Shown here piece after piece: positions 55,401-64,000 of a stretch of 64,000 nt of DNA. The stretch is from Thinopyrum elongatum (lineage: Eukaryota > Streptophyta > Magnoliopsida > Poales > Poaceae): NCBI GenBank assembly GCA_011799875.1, contig CM022302.1, forward strand, positions 306,973,048-307,037,047. Reading direction: 5' to 3'. A program made the translations under genes and the position numbers. Under the pieces are notes generated by a model. That model had not been told where the DNA came from, ran no database searches, and worked only from the letters and a program-made list of their open reading frames with translations. Within the stretch, counting starts at the first letter, position 1. Each line of letters starts with the position of its first letter.

Positions 55401-56200
55401 GGCAAATAAAATCCAATTTTTTTTCACAAAAGTCAAAAAGTGCTGCTGTTGCAATAAAACCAAATAAAAATCATTTTTAAAAATACCAAAATGATTTCAA
55501 ATTCATTTTCTCCTAATTTTCCATTGAAGGGAATCATTTTACCCTTTAGTTCCATTTATTTATTTTTAGGAGAAAATAATTTGAATAAAAGCCAAATAAC
55601 TCCTAAATGGTTTTGAATTTGAATTTCAAACCACTTCCAAATCTTTTTGTTTTTCCTCATGGCCAAAATATTTCAAATGCCTCTGAATATTTAAAGTGTC
55701 ATATTACTTCCCTCTTTTTGAATATTTCCAGAGGTTTTGAAACTTGAAAATTCAAATAACTCCAATTTGAAAGTGGGTTTCATGATACCTTCAAAGGGAC
55801 CTTCAATTTGATTCTTTTGAACTTCCAACTCTTATTTCATATAATTTGAAGAAGTCATTTTATCTTCTCTCGTGAAAATCATTGAGTTGCATAAAGTTTC
55901 TGAATTTGAAATATTTCCAAGTGGAATTCAAATCTTTTCAAAAACCCTTTGCATTTCTTTTTGATGGAAAAAGTCATGTCATCTTCACTCTAGGGTTTTG
56001 TGATGAAATGAATTTGAATTCCTGAGGATCAAAATACAAAGTGAAAGTTTGGGAAAGTCATTTCATTCCCTCTCATTCAACTTTCAAAAAGTTTCAAATT
56101 TCACTCAATTTCACACAATCAATCACACCACAATCAAACAAACAATCATAACTATTTATTTAATATAACATTCCAAAATTTAGAATTTTGGGATGTTACA
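52445..56200 (-). mobile_element. Solo LTR (3756 bp) of another gypsy family
   Basis: On the minus strand it runs TGTAACATCCCAAAAT to GGGTCGCTACA. Flanking 5-mers are gtttg (52440) and gttgg (56201), a duplication with one change. The host LTR reads on across it. No gag, pol, primer site or second LTR is present, so it arose by LTR-LTR recombination. A GC-rich part (54400-55260) lies amid AT-rich DNA with 'aatttgaatt' words, as in the other long LTRs here. Confidence 0.8.
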
Positions 56201-56205
56201 GTTGG

Positions 56206-56697
56206 CGACTCATAAAGGAAAGCCTGAATAGGCCCAAGAAGATAAGATATGAAGACCGAAGGCAGTTTACAAGGCAGGCCTGTTGAAGGCCCAGGACCTG
56301 GAGGTGGTGCTATAACCCGGAGATGTGAGCCGCCCGATGGCGACTTGCCTAGCAAGACAAGGCGACTTAGAACCCGAGTTGGTCATGTTGTATGATACGA
56401 CTTGGACTCCTGTAAGCCCAGGGCCTCGACCTGTGTATATAAAAGGCGAGGCCCTGGGCGGGTTAACTCAGGTTACGATCAATCGATAGCTAGGTCAAGC
56501 GATTCCGCTCCCTTATAATCGATACTCAATCAATACAACAAAAAGCAGGACGTAGGCTTCTACCTCGTTGGTGAGGGGCCAAACCTGGTAAAACTCGTGT
56601 CTCTCGTCCCGTCCAACCCCTTGAAGCTAACCTACGTTGCGATAGCTCCACACCTAAGTCCTTTCACAAGGGCATCTACCGTGTTAAAACCACGATA
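56206..56697 (+). mobile_element. Retand 5' LTR, part 2
   Basis: It continues from 'cgactcataaagg' to 'aaaaccacgata'. It holds the TATA box within an inverted repeat. The last bases should be CA-ended; here they read 'cgata', probably mutated. Confidence 0.75.
56416..56459 (+). promoter_or_regulatory. TATA box enclosed by a 13-bp perfect inverted repeat
   Basis: gcccagggcctcg (56416-56428) and cgaggccctgggc (56447-56459) are exact reverse complements. The 18-base spacer contains TATATAAAA (about 56436-56444), the likely LTR core promoter. It could form a cruciform, or a hairpin at the start of the RNA. Confidence 0.7.
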
Positions 56698-56717
56698 GTT
56701 AGCGCCCACCGTGGGGC
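56698..56717 (+). other. Retand primer binding site
   Basis: gttagcgcccaccgtggggc follows the LTR end. Related elements have TTGGCGCCCACCGTGGGGC here (from memory), so one or two bases have changed. The tRNA was not assigned. Confidence 0.6.
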
Positions 56718-56785
56718 CAGCGCACGGTGGTTTCGAGTTCTTGAAGGGCTTTTTCCCAGGGATCGAGGGATACGCCATTGGCAGG

Positions 56786-58795
56786 ATGACTAAGAGTCAC
56801 CGCGGCAGGCTCTACATCGATGACGCTGGCTAGGGCCCTGAGGCTGACTCAATAGAGTATGGGTACAGGGTCCCCTTTGGCGGGATTCACATCTTCATCG
56901 GCAAGATCGGCGGATCAGAGCCTGAGCCAGACATCTGCACCGACCTCGTCGAGCCAGCTCGGCGTGTGCAATCCGCCAGGGTTCAACCTGGCCGGAAGCG
57001 TGTCTTTGTTGGATTTGCGCATGGCACGGACCTTGCAGAGGATTCTGTGTCCGGTGGGGAGACTCTCATCTACTCAGGTGATGAGTCCTCGACCGGAGAG
57101 ACGGAGTCGATCTACCAGCTTCAAGACGGCGGGCTTGGGGGTTATTCCGATGGTGACAGTATTCTGGACCCCTATGAGCCACCGTGCCGGGCTGCTATCT
57201 TCATGGCTGGCACAGGGCCGACTCTCAATTCATCAACAACCGCAGCTGTGACATCTAGTTTGGTGGCTGCGGCGGCTGCGGCCGGTGGGTCAGCTCGGCC
57301 GCCGGCTCAAGTTTTGTCTGAACTCTTGGGCACTTTGATGACCCTGTTAGCAACAGAGGTTACTACGATGAATCAAGCACAGCACAACATAGAGGTTGCA
57401 AAGGTGCGAGATGAGGTGGCCAAGGCTCAGGAGGATCTTAATGCACAGAATGCCAGGATGGCAACGGAGCGAGCTCTGATGGATGCCGAATCACAGCGTA
57501 TAAGGGCGGAGGCTTTTCACCTGAGTCTGGATCAGAATGCGTCCAATGCTATTCTTCTAAGGAGACACCAAACCCGCCTGCCTTTGTAGTATGAGGCGCG
57601 GATACTTTTCAACACACCTGGGGCAGGGCCAAGTAACCCGCCAGGTATAGCCCGGGCTACTGAAATACCAGGGAGCGGGGCGGCGGCCCAGCCTCGATTG
57701 TCAGACCCGCCCCGTAGGGATCAGACCCCGCCTCGGCATTTTTCAACACCATTTGGCCATTCTAACCCGGTGGATAACATGATAGCAGCGGCTTCCCGGC
57801 TCAATGTGATCCCTATTACAAATGAAACACCTCTCGCAGCTGAGGCACGGAACGCAATTGAGCTCCTGCAGACGGTAGTTGCACAACAAGAGAAATACTC
57901 ACACAGTCATGATCGGGTGCATTTGACCCCCCTCCCAAGCCGCAGTTACAGCCGGCGCATTGAGTCACCGGCGGTTTCTAGTAGCGAACGATGTCGTAGA
58001 CCGAATCAGGATGACCCGTCCCGTGGAAATAACCCGCCCCTTACTCATGCTCAGGCGATTGTGGACGAAGCCAGAGCTCGCCGAGAGGCGGAGACAGCAG
58101 TGGCGGCTCAGCTAGGGGCTTATCAGCAGCCTCCGGTGACCCCTTCGGCCTCTGTATGGGCTGGTGTAATTTCTAGGTCTGTTGGGGTGCCTTGTTTGGT
58201 ACCAGTTTTACGTAATGAACGTCTACCTAAGGATTTCAAGGGTCCTCGTAAGGTGGCTAACTACACAGCTGATCTCCCCCCTGAGGCCTGGATTGAGAGT
58301 TCTGAGTTAGCCATGGAGATGCTGGATGTCAATGATGCTGTATGTGCCAAATACTTTATTATGATGTTGGATGGGCCAACTTGAACCTGGTTAAAAGGAT
58401 TGCCTCCTAACTCCATCAATTCATGGGCAGAGTTGAAAGCGCGGTTCATTCATAACTTTAAAGGAACGTGCAAGCAGCCTCTGACGATCATCGATCTTTA
58501 TAACTGCATGCAGCATGAGGATGTGTCGGCCCATCATTGGGTCCGGCGGGTCTCTGCTATTATTCACTCTTCGGACAGTATTGCGGCGGGTCAGGCGGTT
58601 CTGGTTTTGGAGAAGAACTGTCACTTTACCCCCCTTAAGCAGAAGCTTGGGCGGCTTAAACATCATTGTAATGACATGGGTGAGCTTATGGCATCTCTCA
58701 TTAAATATGCTGACTTTCATACCACCAAGGACCCTGGATCTGATGATGAGAAGTCCAACATGGGCAAGAAGAGTGGTAATGGTAAGGGTCAGTAG
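56786..58795 (+). pseudogene. Retand gag, four stops
   Basis: One frame from MTKSHRGRLYIDDAG is broken by stops at 56831, 57587, 58382 and 58793. The N-terminal part is acidic (DSVSGGETLIYSGDESSTGE). A helix-rich part, VAKVRDEVAKAQEDLNAQNA, comes next. The gag core has RNERLPKDFKGPRKVANYTA, PEAWIESSELAMEMLDVN, then PPNSINSWAELKARFIHNFK and EDVSAHHWVRRVSAIIHSSD. The stop at 58382 lies at a Trp-rich spot (T-stop-TWLKGLPP), fitting TGG to TGA. No frameshift is needed within gag. Confidence 0.88.
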
Positions 58796-59821
58796 CAGAA
58801 TGTGGCAGGGCATAATGGCAACAACCAGGGTAATGGTGGTAAGCGTAGACACCCCGAGGGTGGGTCAGATCTCGTAGCCAACACTGGATATAAAAACCAG
58901 CGCCGTAACAGCAATGGTAAGCCGTCCTTCGGAGGAAAAAACTTTAATCTTGAAGCAATGCTTAATGACCCTTGCCCAAAACATAGTCTGCCTAATAAGC
59001 CGGCGACTCATGCCTGGAAGGACCGTTTTATCATGCGAGAGTACCGGAATTACAGTTTTAATCAGAATCATGGTAACAATAATGGTCCACCCGGCGGGTC
59101 AGGATCTGGTGCTCAGGGGTCCGACTTTGGTGGTGGCGGCTCAAATTCCGGCTATCAAAATCAAGGTAACCATGGTGGTCATAATCATCATTCTGGTCAT
59201 GGTGACCATCAGCAAGGAAATCAGTCAGGATATCAGAGTAATCCAAAGCAGCTCAACGGTGGCCAATACCATGTTTTCACCACAAGTCTTTGCAAACGAG
59301 ATCAGAAAGTTCATAAGCGGGCGGTTCATACAACAGAGCCGGCTGTTCCACAATATTTGAGATGGTCTGAGCACACGATATCATGGAGCAGGGCGGATCA
59401 CCCGCCGCGGGTTGATAACTCGGGTCACTTAGCTCTTGTGGTGGCCCCTCAAGTTGGTGGTTATAAGTTTACTAAAGTGCTTATGGACGGTGGCAGTAGC
59501 ATTAATATCCTGTATTATGACACTTTTCGTCGGATGAATTTGACTGACAAGGATCTTAAGCCGTCTTCCACAGTTTTCCATGGTGTGGTACTTGGTAAGT
59601 CAGCATACCCTGTGGGAAAGATTGCCTTGGAAGTTGCCTTTGGTGATGACTATGACTACAGAGCAGAGACGCTATGGTTTGAAGTAGTCAAGATCAAGAG
59701 CCCGTACCATGCCCTGTTCGGATGGCCGGCTTATGCCAAGTTCATGGCTCACCCTTGTTATGTTTATTTACAGCTTAAGGTGCCAGGACGAAAAGGCACA
59801 ATTACGGTCCACGGTGATTGA
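58796..59821 (+). pseudogene. Retand gag end and protease
   Basis: The frame continues from gag after the stop at 58793. NDPCPKHSLPNKPATHAWKD stands where the nucleic-acid-binding Cys/His motif of relatives occurs, with a Cys missing. A Gly/Asn/His-rich linker follows (59070-59250). The protease is KVLMDGGSSINILYYDTFRR, an Asp-Gly-Gly variant, and then ALFGWPAYAKFMA. A stop at 59819 (HGD-stop) interrupts what should run on to RT. Confidence 0.85.
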
Positions 59822-61595
59822 AAAATTGCTTTGTAATGTGAGGAAGGAGACGCGGCTTAGGCAGAGTCCGCTTGTGCTACCGAGGAGCTTAAGTTTTATA
59901 AGGATAATGTTGACCCGACTGATATGACCCCTTTGAAGAAGCCCACCACTGAGCACGACCCTTTGTTGAAATTTAAGTCGGCTGATGATACTAAGCAGGT
60001 TGACTTTGTCCTTGGCGACTCATCTCAGCAGTTCATAGTGGGGGCTAATATGGATCCTAAATAGGAAAGCGCGCTCATCGAGTTCATCCGTGTGAATCAG
60101 GACATCTTTGTATGGAAACCTTCTGACATGCCAGGTGTACCGAGAGAATTCGCTGAGCACCACTCTTAATGTGGATCCTAAGTTTAAGCCAGTTAAGCAG
60201 TTCCTTCGTCGTTTCAATGAAGAACGACGTAAGGCTATTGGAGAAGAGGTAGCCCGGCTCTTAGCGGCTGGGTTTATTGTCGAAGTTTTTCACCCTGAGT
60301 GGTTAGCTAACCCTATGCTTGTATTGAAGAAAAACGGTACTTGGCGTATGTGTGTTGACTACACCGATCTGAACAAGGCCTGTCCAGCTGATCCGTTTGC
60401 TCTCCCCCGTATCGACCAGATTATTGATGCAACGGCGGGTTGCGAGAGCTTATGCTTCCTGGATGCTTATTCTGGTTATCATCAGATCAATATGGTAGTT
60501 AAAGACCAAGAGAAGACGGCTTTCATCACGCCTTTCTGAGCCTTCTGCTATGTTTCTATGCCTTTTGGGCTCAAGAGTGCCCAGGCGACTTATCAACGCT
60601 GTGTTCAGAATTGTTTTCACAGTCAAATTGGGTGCAATGTTCATGCTTATGTGGATGATATAGTGGTTAAGTCTAGAAAGAAGGAGACTCTCCTAGATGA
60701 TGTGAAGGAAACCCTTGACAATCTCCGGGTCTATAAAATGATGCTTAACCCGGCCAAATGCATCTTTGGTGTGCCTGCAGGTAAATTATTGGGATTTCTG
60801 GTCTCAGAACGGGGCATCGAGGCTAACCCGGAGAAGATCAAGGCTATCATCTCGCTTTCTAAGCTGGCGTGTGTCAATGACGTCCAGCGTTTGGCTGGTC
60901 GTATTGCAGCTTTGAGCCATTTTATAAGTCGCCTGGGAGAGAAGGCAATTCCCTTATACTAGATGATGAAGAAGACATATCATTTTGTCTGGAGTGATGC
61001 TGCCAATGAGCCGTTTGAGGCGCTCAAGAAACAGTTAGCTGAGCCGCCCGTCTTAGCTGCTCCTATCGACAAAGAGCCTTTGCTCCTGTACATGGCGGCT
61101 AATAATAAGGCTGTCAGCATGGCAGTTGTTGTGGAGCGCAAGGAGGTGGGTAAGGAGTACCCAGTTCAGCAGCTGGCTTATTATGTCAGTGAGGTGTTGA
61201 CCGAGTCCAAGCAACGATATCCACATTGGCCGAAACTGGTGTTTGGGGTGTTCATGGCAAGTCGCAAGCTAAAGCATTATTTTCTTGGCCATACTATTAC
61301 TGTGGTCAGCTCTGCTCCTTTAGGAGATATTATTCAGAACAGGGAGGCTACAGGCCGGGTTGCTAAATGGGCAATTGAACTTGGACCTCATAATTTGAAG
61401 TATGTGCCAAGAACAACCATCAAGTCTCAGGCTTTGGTGGATTTCATAAATGACTGGACAGAGTTGCAGACACCTGAGGAGAAACCTGACAACACATATT
61501 GGACAATCCACTTTGATGGGTCCAGGCAGTTGGAGGGCTCGGGGGCTGGAGTTATTTTGACTTCCCACGAGGTGATAAATTTTGTTATGTTTTAA
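59822..61595 (+). pseudogene. Retand reverse transcriptase and first RNase H
   Basis: Linker pieces (KPTTEHDPLLKFKSAD, DFVLGDSSQQF, NMDPK-stop at 60062) lead to a second frame with KFKPVKQFLRRFNEERRKAI, a one-base shift near 60165 lying between. The RT has MCVDYTDLNKACPADPF, LCFLDAYSGYHQINM, SMPFGLKSAQATYQR and the catalytic YVDDIVVKS. A stop at 60537 replaces the Gly of TPFG. At 60960 'YTRY-stop-MMKK' is another. RNase H follows with PLLLYMAANNKAVSMAVVVE, SKQRYPHWPKLVFGVFMASR and VAKWAIELGPHNL. Its first Asp (in LYxxA) is not clear. The frame is lost at 61593. Confidence 0.88.
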
Positions 61596-62110
61596 GGCTA
61601 ATGTTTCCTTGTACTAACTATGCAGCTGAGTATGAAGCTTTACTCCATGGCCTTCATATGGCTAAAGAGATGAATTTAAGCTGGGTCAGGTGTTTAGGCG
61701 ACTCAGACCTTGTGGCTCAGCAAGTCTCAGGCAAGTGGGACTCTAAAGACCCGCTCATGGCGGCTTATCGCCGGGCGGTTGATAATATTGCTGGTCACTT
61801 TAAGGGTTATCAGGTGGATCATCTTGATCGACGGAAGAATGAGGCGACTGATGCATTATCCCGACTTGGGTCTCAACGTAAGCCGGTACCTCCTAATGTG
61901 TTCCTCGATGTTTTGCACAATCCTTCCGTCAAGTTGCCATCTGAAGAAGACCTTGCTGTCCCTGACCCGGAGGCGCAGTTGGTGGCGGCTCTTCATGCTA
62001 TTCCTGACTGGACGCTGCCTTATTTAGCTTATATGACCCGGGGCGAATTACCCGAGGATGAAATTTTGGCGCGACAAATAACCAGGAGGTCTAAATCTAT
62101 GACTACCGTC
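61480..62110 (+). pseudogene. Second, archaeal-type RNase H (aRNH) of the Retand element
   Basis: WTIHFDGSRQLEGSGAGVIL carries the DGS start of this RNase H type. After a frame change near 61595 come NYAAEYEALLHGLHMAKEM (catalytic Glu), CLGDSDLVAQQVSGKW (catalytic Asp) and RRKNEATDALSRLGS (last acidic site). The domain lies between the gypsy RNase H and integrase, as in the Tat/Retand group, where it is thought to replace or aid the older RNase H. Confidence 0.85.
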
Positions 62111-62914
62111 AACGACGAGTTACACAGATGCAGTGTGACGGGCGTATTCCAACGCTGTGTTTCTCCCGAGGAGGGCCGTGAAATTTTACGAGAGATTCAT
62201 GAAGGTGATTGTGGTCATCATGCCGGCTCCAAGTCTTTAGTGGCTAAAGCTTTTCATCACGGGTTTTACTAGTTGCCGGCTCATGCTGACGCAGAGGACG
62301 TCATTAGCAAGTGCGAGGGGTGTCAGAAATTTGTAAGACATGCTCATGTGCCGGCTCAAGAGTTGCGGATGATCCCAATAACTTGGTCGTTTGCAGTTTG
62401 GGGGCTTGATATGGTTGGACCGTTCAAGAGGTCCAAGCATAAGAAGACCCACCTTTAGGTGGCGGTTGACAAGTTTACTAAGTGGATTGAGGCAGAGCCC
62501 GTTAGCAATTGTGAGGCGGCAACAGCTATTTAGTTTGTTAAAAAGCTGATTTTCCGCTTTGGATATCTTCATAGTATCATCACTGATAATGGCACCAATC
62601 TTTCTAGGGTGCTATGAAGGAGTTTTGTCAAAGAGAGCATATTCATCTTGATGTTTCCTCAGTGGCTCATCCATAGTCCAATGGTCAAGCAGAACAAGCG
62701 AACCAAGAAATCTTGAGAGGCATCAAGCCCCGGCTTATGGTTCCTTTAGCGCGTACGCTGGGTTGTTGGGTTGAGGAGCTACCTTCAGTGCTTTGGAGTA
62801 TCAATACCACCCCCAACAGGTCAACAGGCTATATGCCTTTCTTTATGGTCTATGGTGCAGAGGCGATTCTCCCAAGTGATATCCGTCATGACTCGCCTAG
62901 GGTGGCGGCTTATG
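62111..62914 (+). pseudogene. Retand integrase, several stops
   Basis: The zinc finger reads EIHEGDCGHHAGSKSL and CEGCQKF; between them a TAG stands at 62270 where FYW is expected. The core has WGLDMVGPFKRSKHKK (Asp), then stops at 62456 and 62528, IITDNGTNLSR (Asp), a frame change near 62605, and SNGQAEQANQEILRGIKPRL (Glu), with TAG for Gln just before it at 62673. SINTTPNRSTGYMPFFMVYG follows. Most stops fit C-to-T or G-to-A change in CAG or TGG. The end is cut by the LINE fragment. Confidence 0.88.
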
Positions 62915-63586
62915 TTTTTTTGGACTGAACACTGTGAGGCAAAAGCCCCATAGCCTTTTATTAAAACAAGGCCCCAAGTCTTACAGAAAAGAAAACATAA
63001 AGTAAAAGCTAGCTAGGTGTTAAGAAGTCCTACCTATCATAATACAACAATATATATACAAATGTACAAGAATGAGCCATGTCACTTGGATCATGGCAGA
63101 GCATTGATCCATTGAAGGAGCAGAGGTTTGATTGAATCCTTCATCCTATGGGAGTGCAGGGTGATGTCGTGGATGAACTTGGCCTTCCATCCACCAAAAG
63201 TTGGCCTGATGTGCCTGAAAATTTTATCATTTCTCGTAGTCCATATGCTCCATGCAGCGAGGTAAACTACCTCAAAGAAAGAAGGGTGCTGAAAACTCCT
63301 CTTAGCAGCCAAACTACATTCTCTAGGAGACAACCCTGCATACCATTTGATCTGCAGATAGTTCCAGACTTTGTTACTGAAAGTGCACTTGAAAAAGAGA
63401 TGATCTCTATCTTCATGCAACTGATCCACACACATGGGACATAAATTGTCATCCTCCTCAGACCTCCAATGCCTTCTAAGAAGCATGTCTCTCGTGTTGA
63501 GCCTATCATTCAACATCAACAATGCAAAAACCTTAATTTTCATAGTGCACTTGCTCTTCCAAATCCATTTACAGGGATCATCATCT
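62915..63586 (-). mobile_element. LINE 3' fragment inserted in the Retand integrase
   Basis: The minus-strand frame 63543-63091 reads IKVFALLMLNDRLNTRDML, CPMCVDQLHEDRDHLFFKC, VWNYLQIKWYAGLSP and YLAAWSIWTTRNDKIFRHI. This is the zinc-binding C-terminal domain (zf-RVT) found after the RT of plant LINEs. The 3' tail ends in seven A (T run at 62915-62921), and 'ccttttattaaaacaagg' lies in its 3' UTR. RT and endonuclease are missing, as in 5'-truncated insertions. No clear target duplication is seen, so a small deletion may have followed. Confidence 0.8.
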
Positions 63587-63931
63587 GGTAATGAGACGGC
63601 ACGTCAGAACTCACTTGATGCTTTGGATGAAGAGCGCGACCTTGCGGTGGCTCGTTCAGCAACATATCAACAAGACCTACGTCGCTATCATAGCCATAGA
63701 GTTCGAAGCAGGGCCTTTCAGGAGGGCGACTTAGTGCTCTATTTGATTCAAGACCAGACAGGGATGCATAAGCTTTCGCCTCCTTGGGAAGGACCTTTTG
63801 TGATCAGCAAGAATCTCAATAGTGGGTCTTACTATCTCATTAACATACGAGAGAACAAAGATTCTCGCACGTCTGAGAAGGAGACCAACAGGCCCTGGAA
63901 CATTGCTCATCTCCGGTCTTATTACACTTGA
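63587..63931 (+). pseudogene. Retand Pol tail after the LINE fragment
   Basis: NETARQNSLDALDEERDLAV continues the integrase tail of related elements. Then come RVRSRAFQEGDLVLYLIQDQ, LSPPWEGPFVISKNLNSGSY and RPWNIAHLRSYYT before TGA at 63929. The segment itself has no break. Confidence 0.8.
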
Positions 63932-64000
63932 GCCACCGGCTCTCCCCATTGTACATACCTCTGTCAATTTATATATCTTTTTATGATGAATATAATAAAG
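63932..64000 (+). other. Retand 3' untranslated sequence
   Basis: AT-rich sequence after the Pol stop, up to the window edge. The polypurine tract and 3' LTR are not reached. Confidence 0.5.

Larger units (their letters stand above)
52386..64000 (+). mobile_element. Tat/Retand-type Ty3/gypsy element, 3' end outside the window
   Basis: The 5' LTR (52386-52444 plus 56206-56697) is followed by a primer site, gag, protease, RT, RNase H, a second (archaeal-type) RNase H and integrase, all on the plus strand. A second RNase H between RNase H and integrase is the mark of the Tat/Retand group. It is damaged by at least nine stops and several frameshifts and carries two later insertions. The Pol tail ends at 63931, and the window stops before the 3' LTR. 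Confidence 0.88.

Noticed and set aside
54630..55405. Plus and minus frames of 110-182 residues near 55000
   Set aside because: They overlap on both strands in the GC-rich part of the solo LTR, so composition explains them.

Overview
The window reads as intergenic DNA of a large grass genome, most likely a Triticeae species (wheat, Aegilops or barley type). I infer this from the nested stack of LTR retrotransposons with very long LTRs, a CACTA transposon with subterminal 'atcgcacacgg' repeats, and 'ctccctccgt' Stowaway-type MITEs. I see no intact host gene. Almost every base can be assigned to a mobile element, a remnant of one, or a tandem repeat. Family names are from memory and were not searched.

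Layout, left to right. 1-6300: a minus-strand Ty3/gypsy element whose right LTR is followed by a second copy of the same family's Pol tail (LTR-internal-LTR-internal); its integrase is deleted. 6301-14439: a plus-strand chromodomain (Tekay-type) gypsy element, 5' truncated, with gag-pol in one reading frame broken only by four stop codons, ending in a 3.8 kb LTR. 14440-15576: a fragment of another LTR. 15577-17123: a 'ggcccgttaa' repeat tract resembling Triticeae CACTA subterminal DNA. 17124-36344: a minus-strand element with LTRs over 4 kb and 2.9 kb of internal DNA with no coding capacity (LARD structure), flanked by a near-perfect 5-bp duplication and interrupted inside its right LTR by a complete Athila-type element (25362-33295) that carries only gag and protease. 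36345-39160: the other side of the LARD target, with exon-like remnants, a diverged tandem repeat and a MITE.

39161-50096: a complete CACTA-type transposon with a perfect 3-bp target duplication (aac) and an empty-site copy preserved nearby. It has no recognisable transposase. It carries a spliced gene with a B3-like DNA-binding domain, a 171-residue ORF, a frameshifted coiled-coil ORF, a 5S-rRNA-like fragment and several tandem arrays, including one with an exact 503-bp period. 50097-52385: a tandem duplication (period 1241 bp) around the CACTA site. 52386-64000: a plus-strand Tat/Retand-type gypsy element with two RNase H domains, heavily mutated, with a 3.75 kb solo LTR inserted in its 5' LTR and a LINE 3' fragment inserted in pol; its 3' LTR lies outside the window.

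The items I judge most worth following are: the hairpin with a compensatory base-pair change just upstream of the polypurine tract, shared by the coding Tekay element and the non-coding LARD; the gene-carrying CACTA element with its B3-like gene; the 13-bp inverted repeat enclosing the TATA box of the Retand LTR; and the fine relative dating allowed by nested insertions and empty sites.
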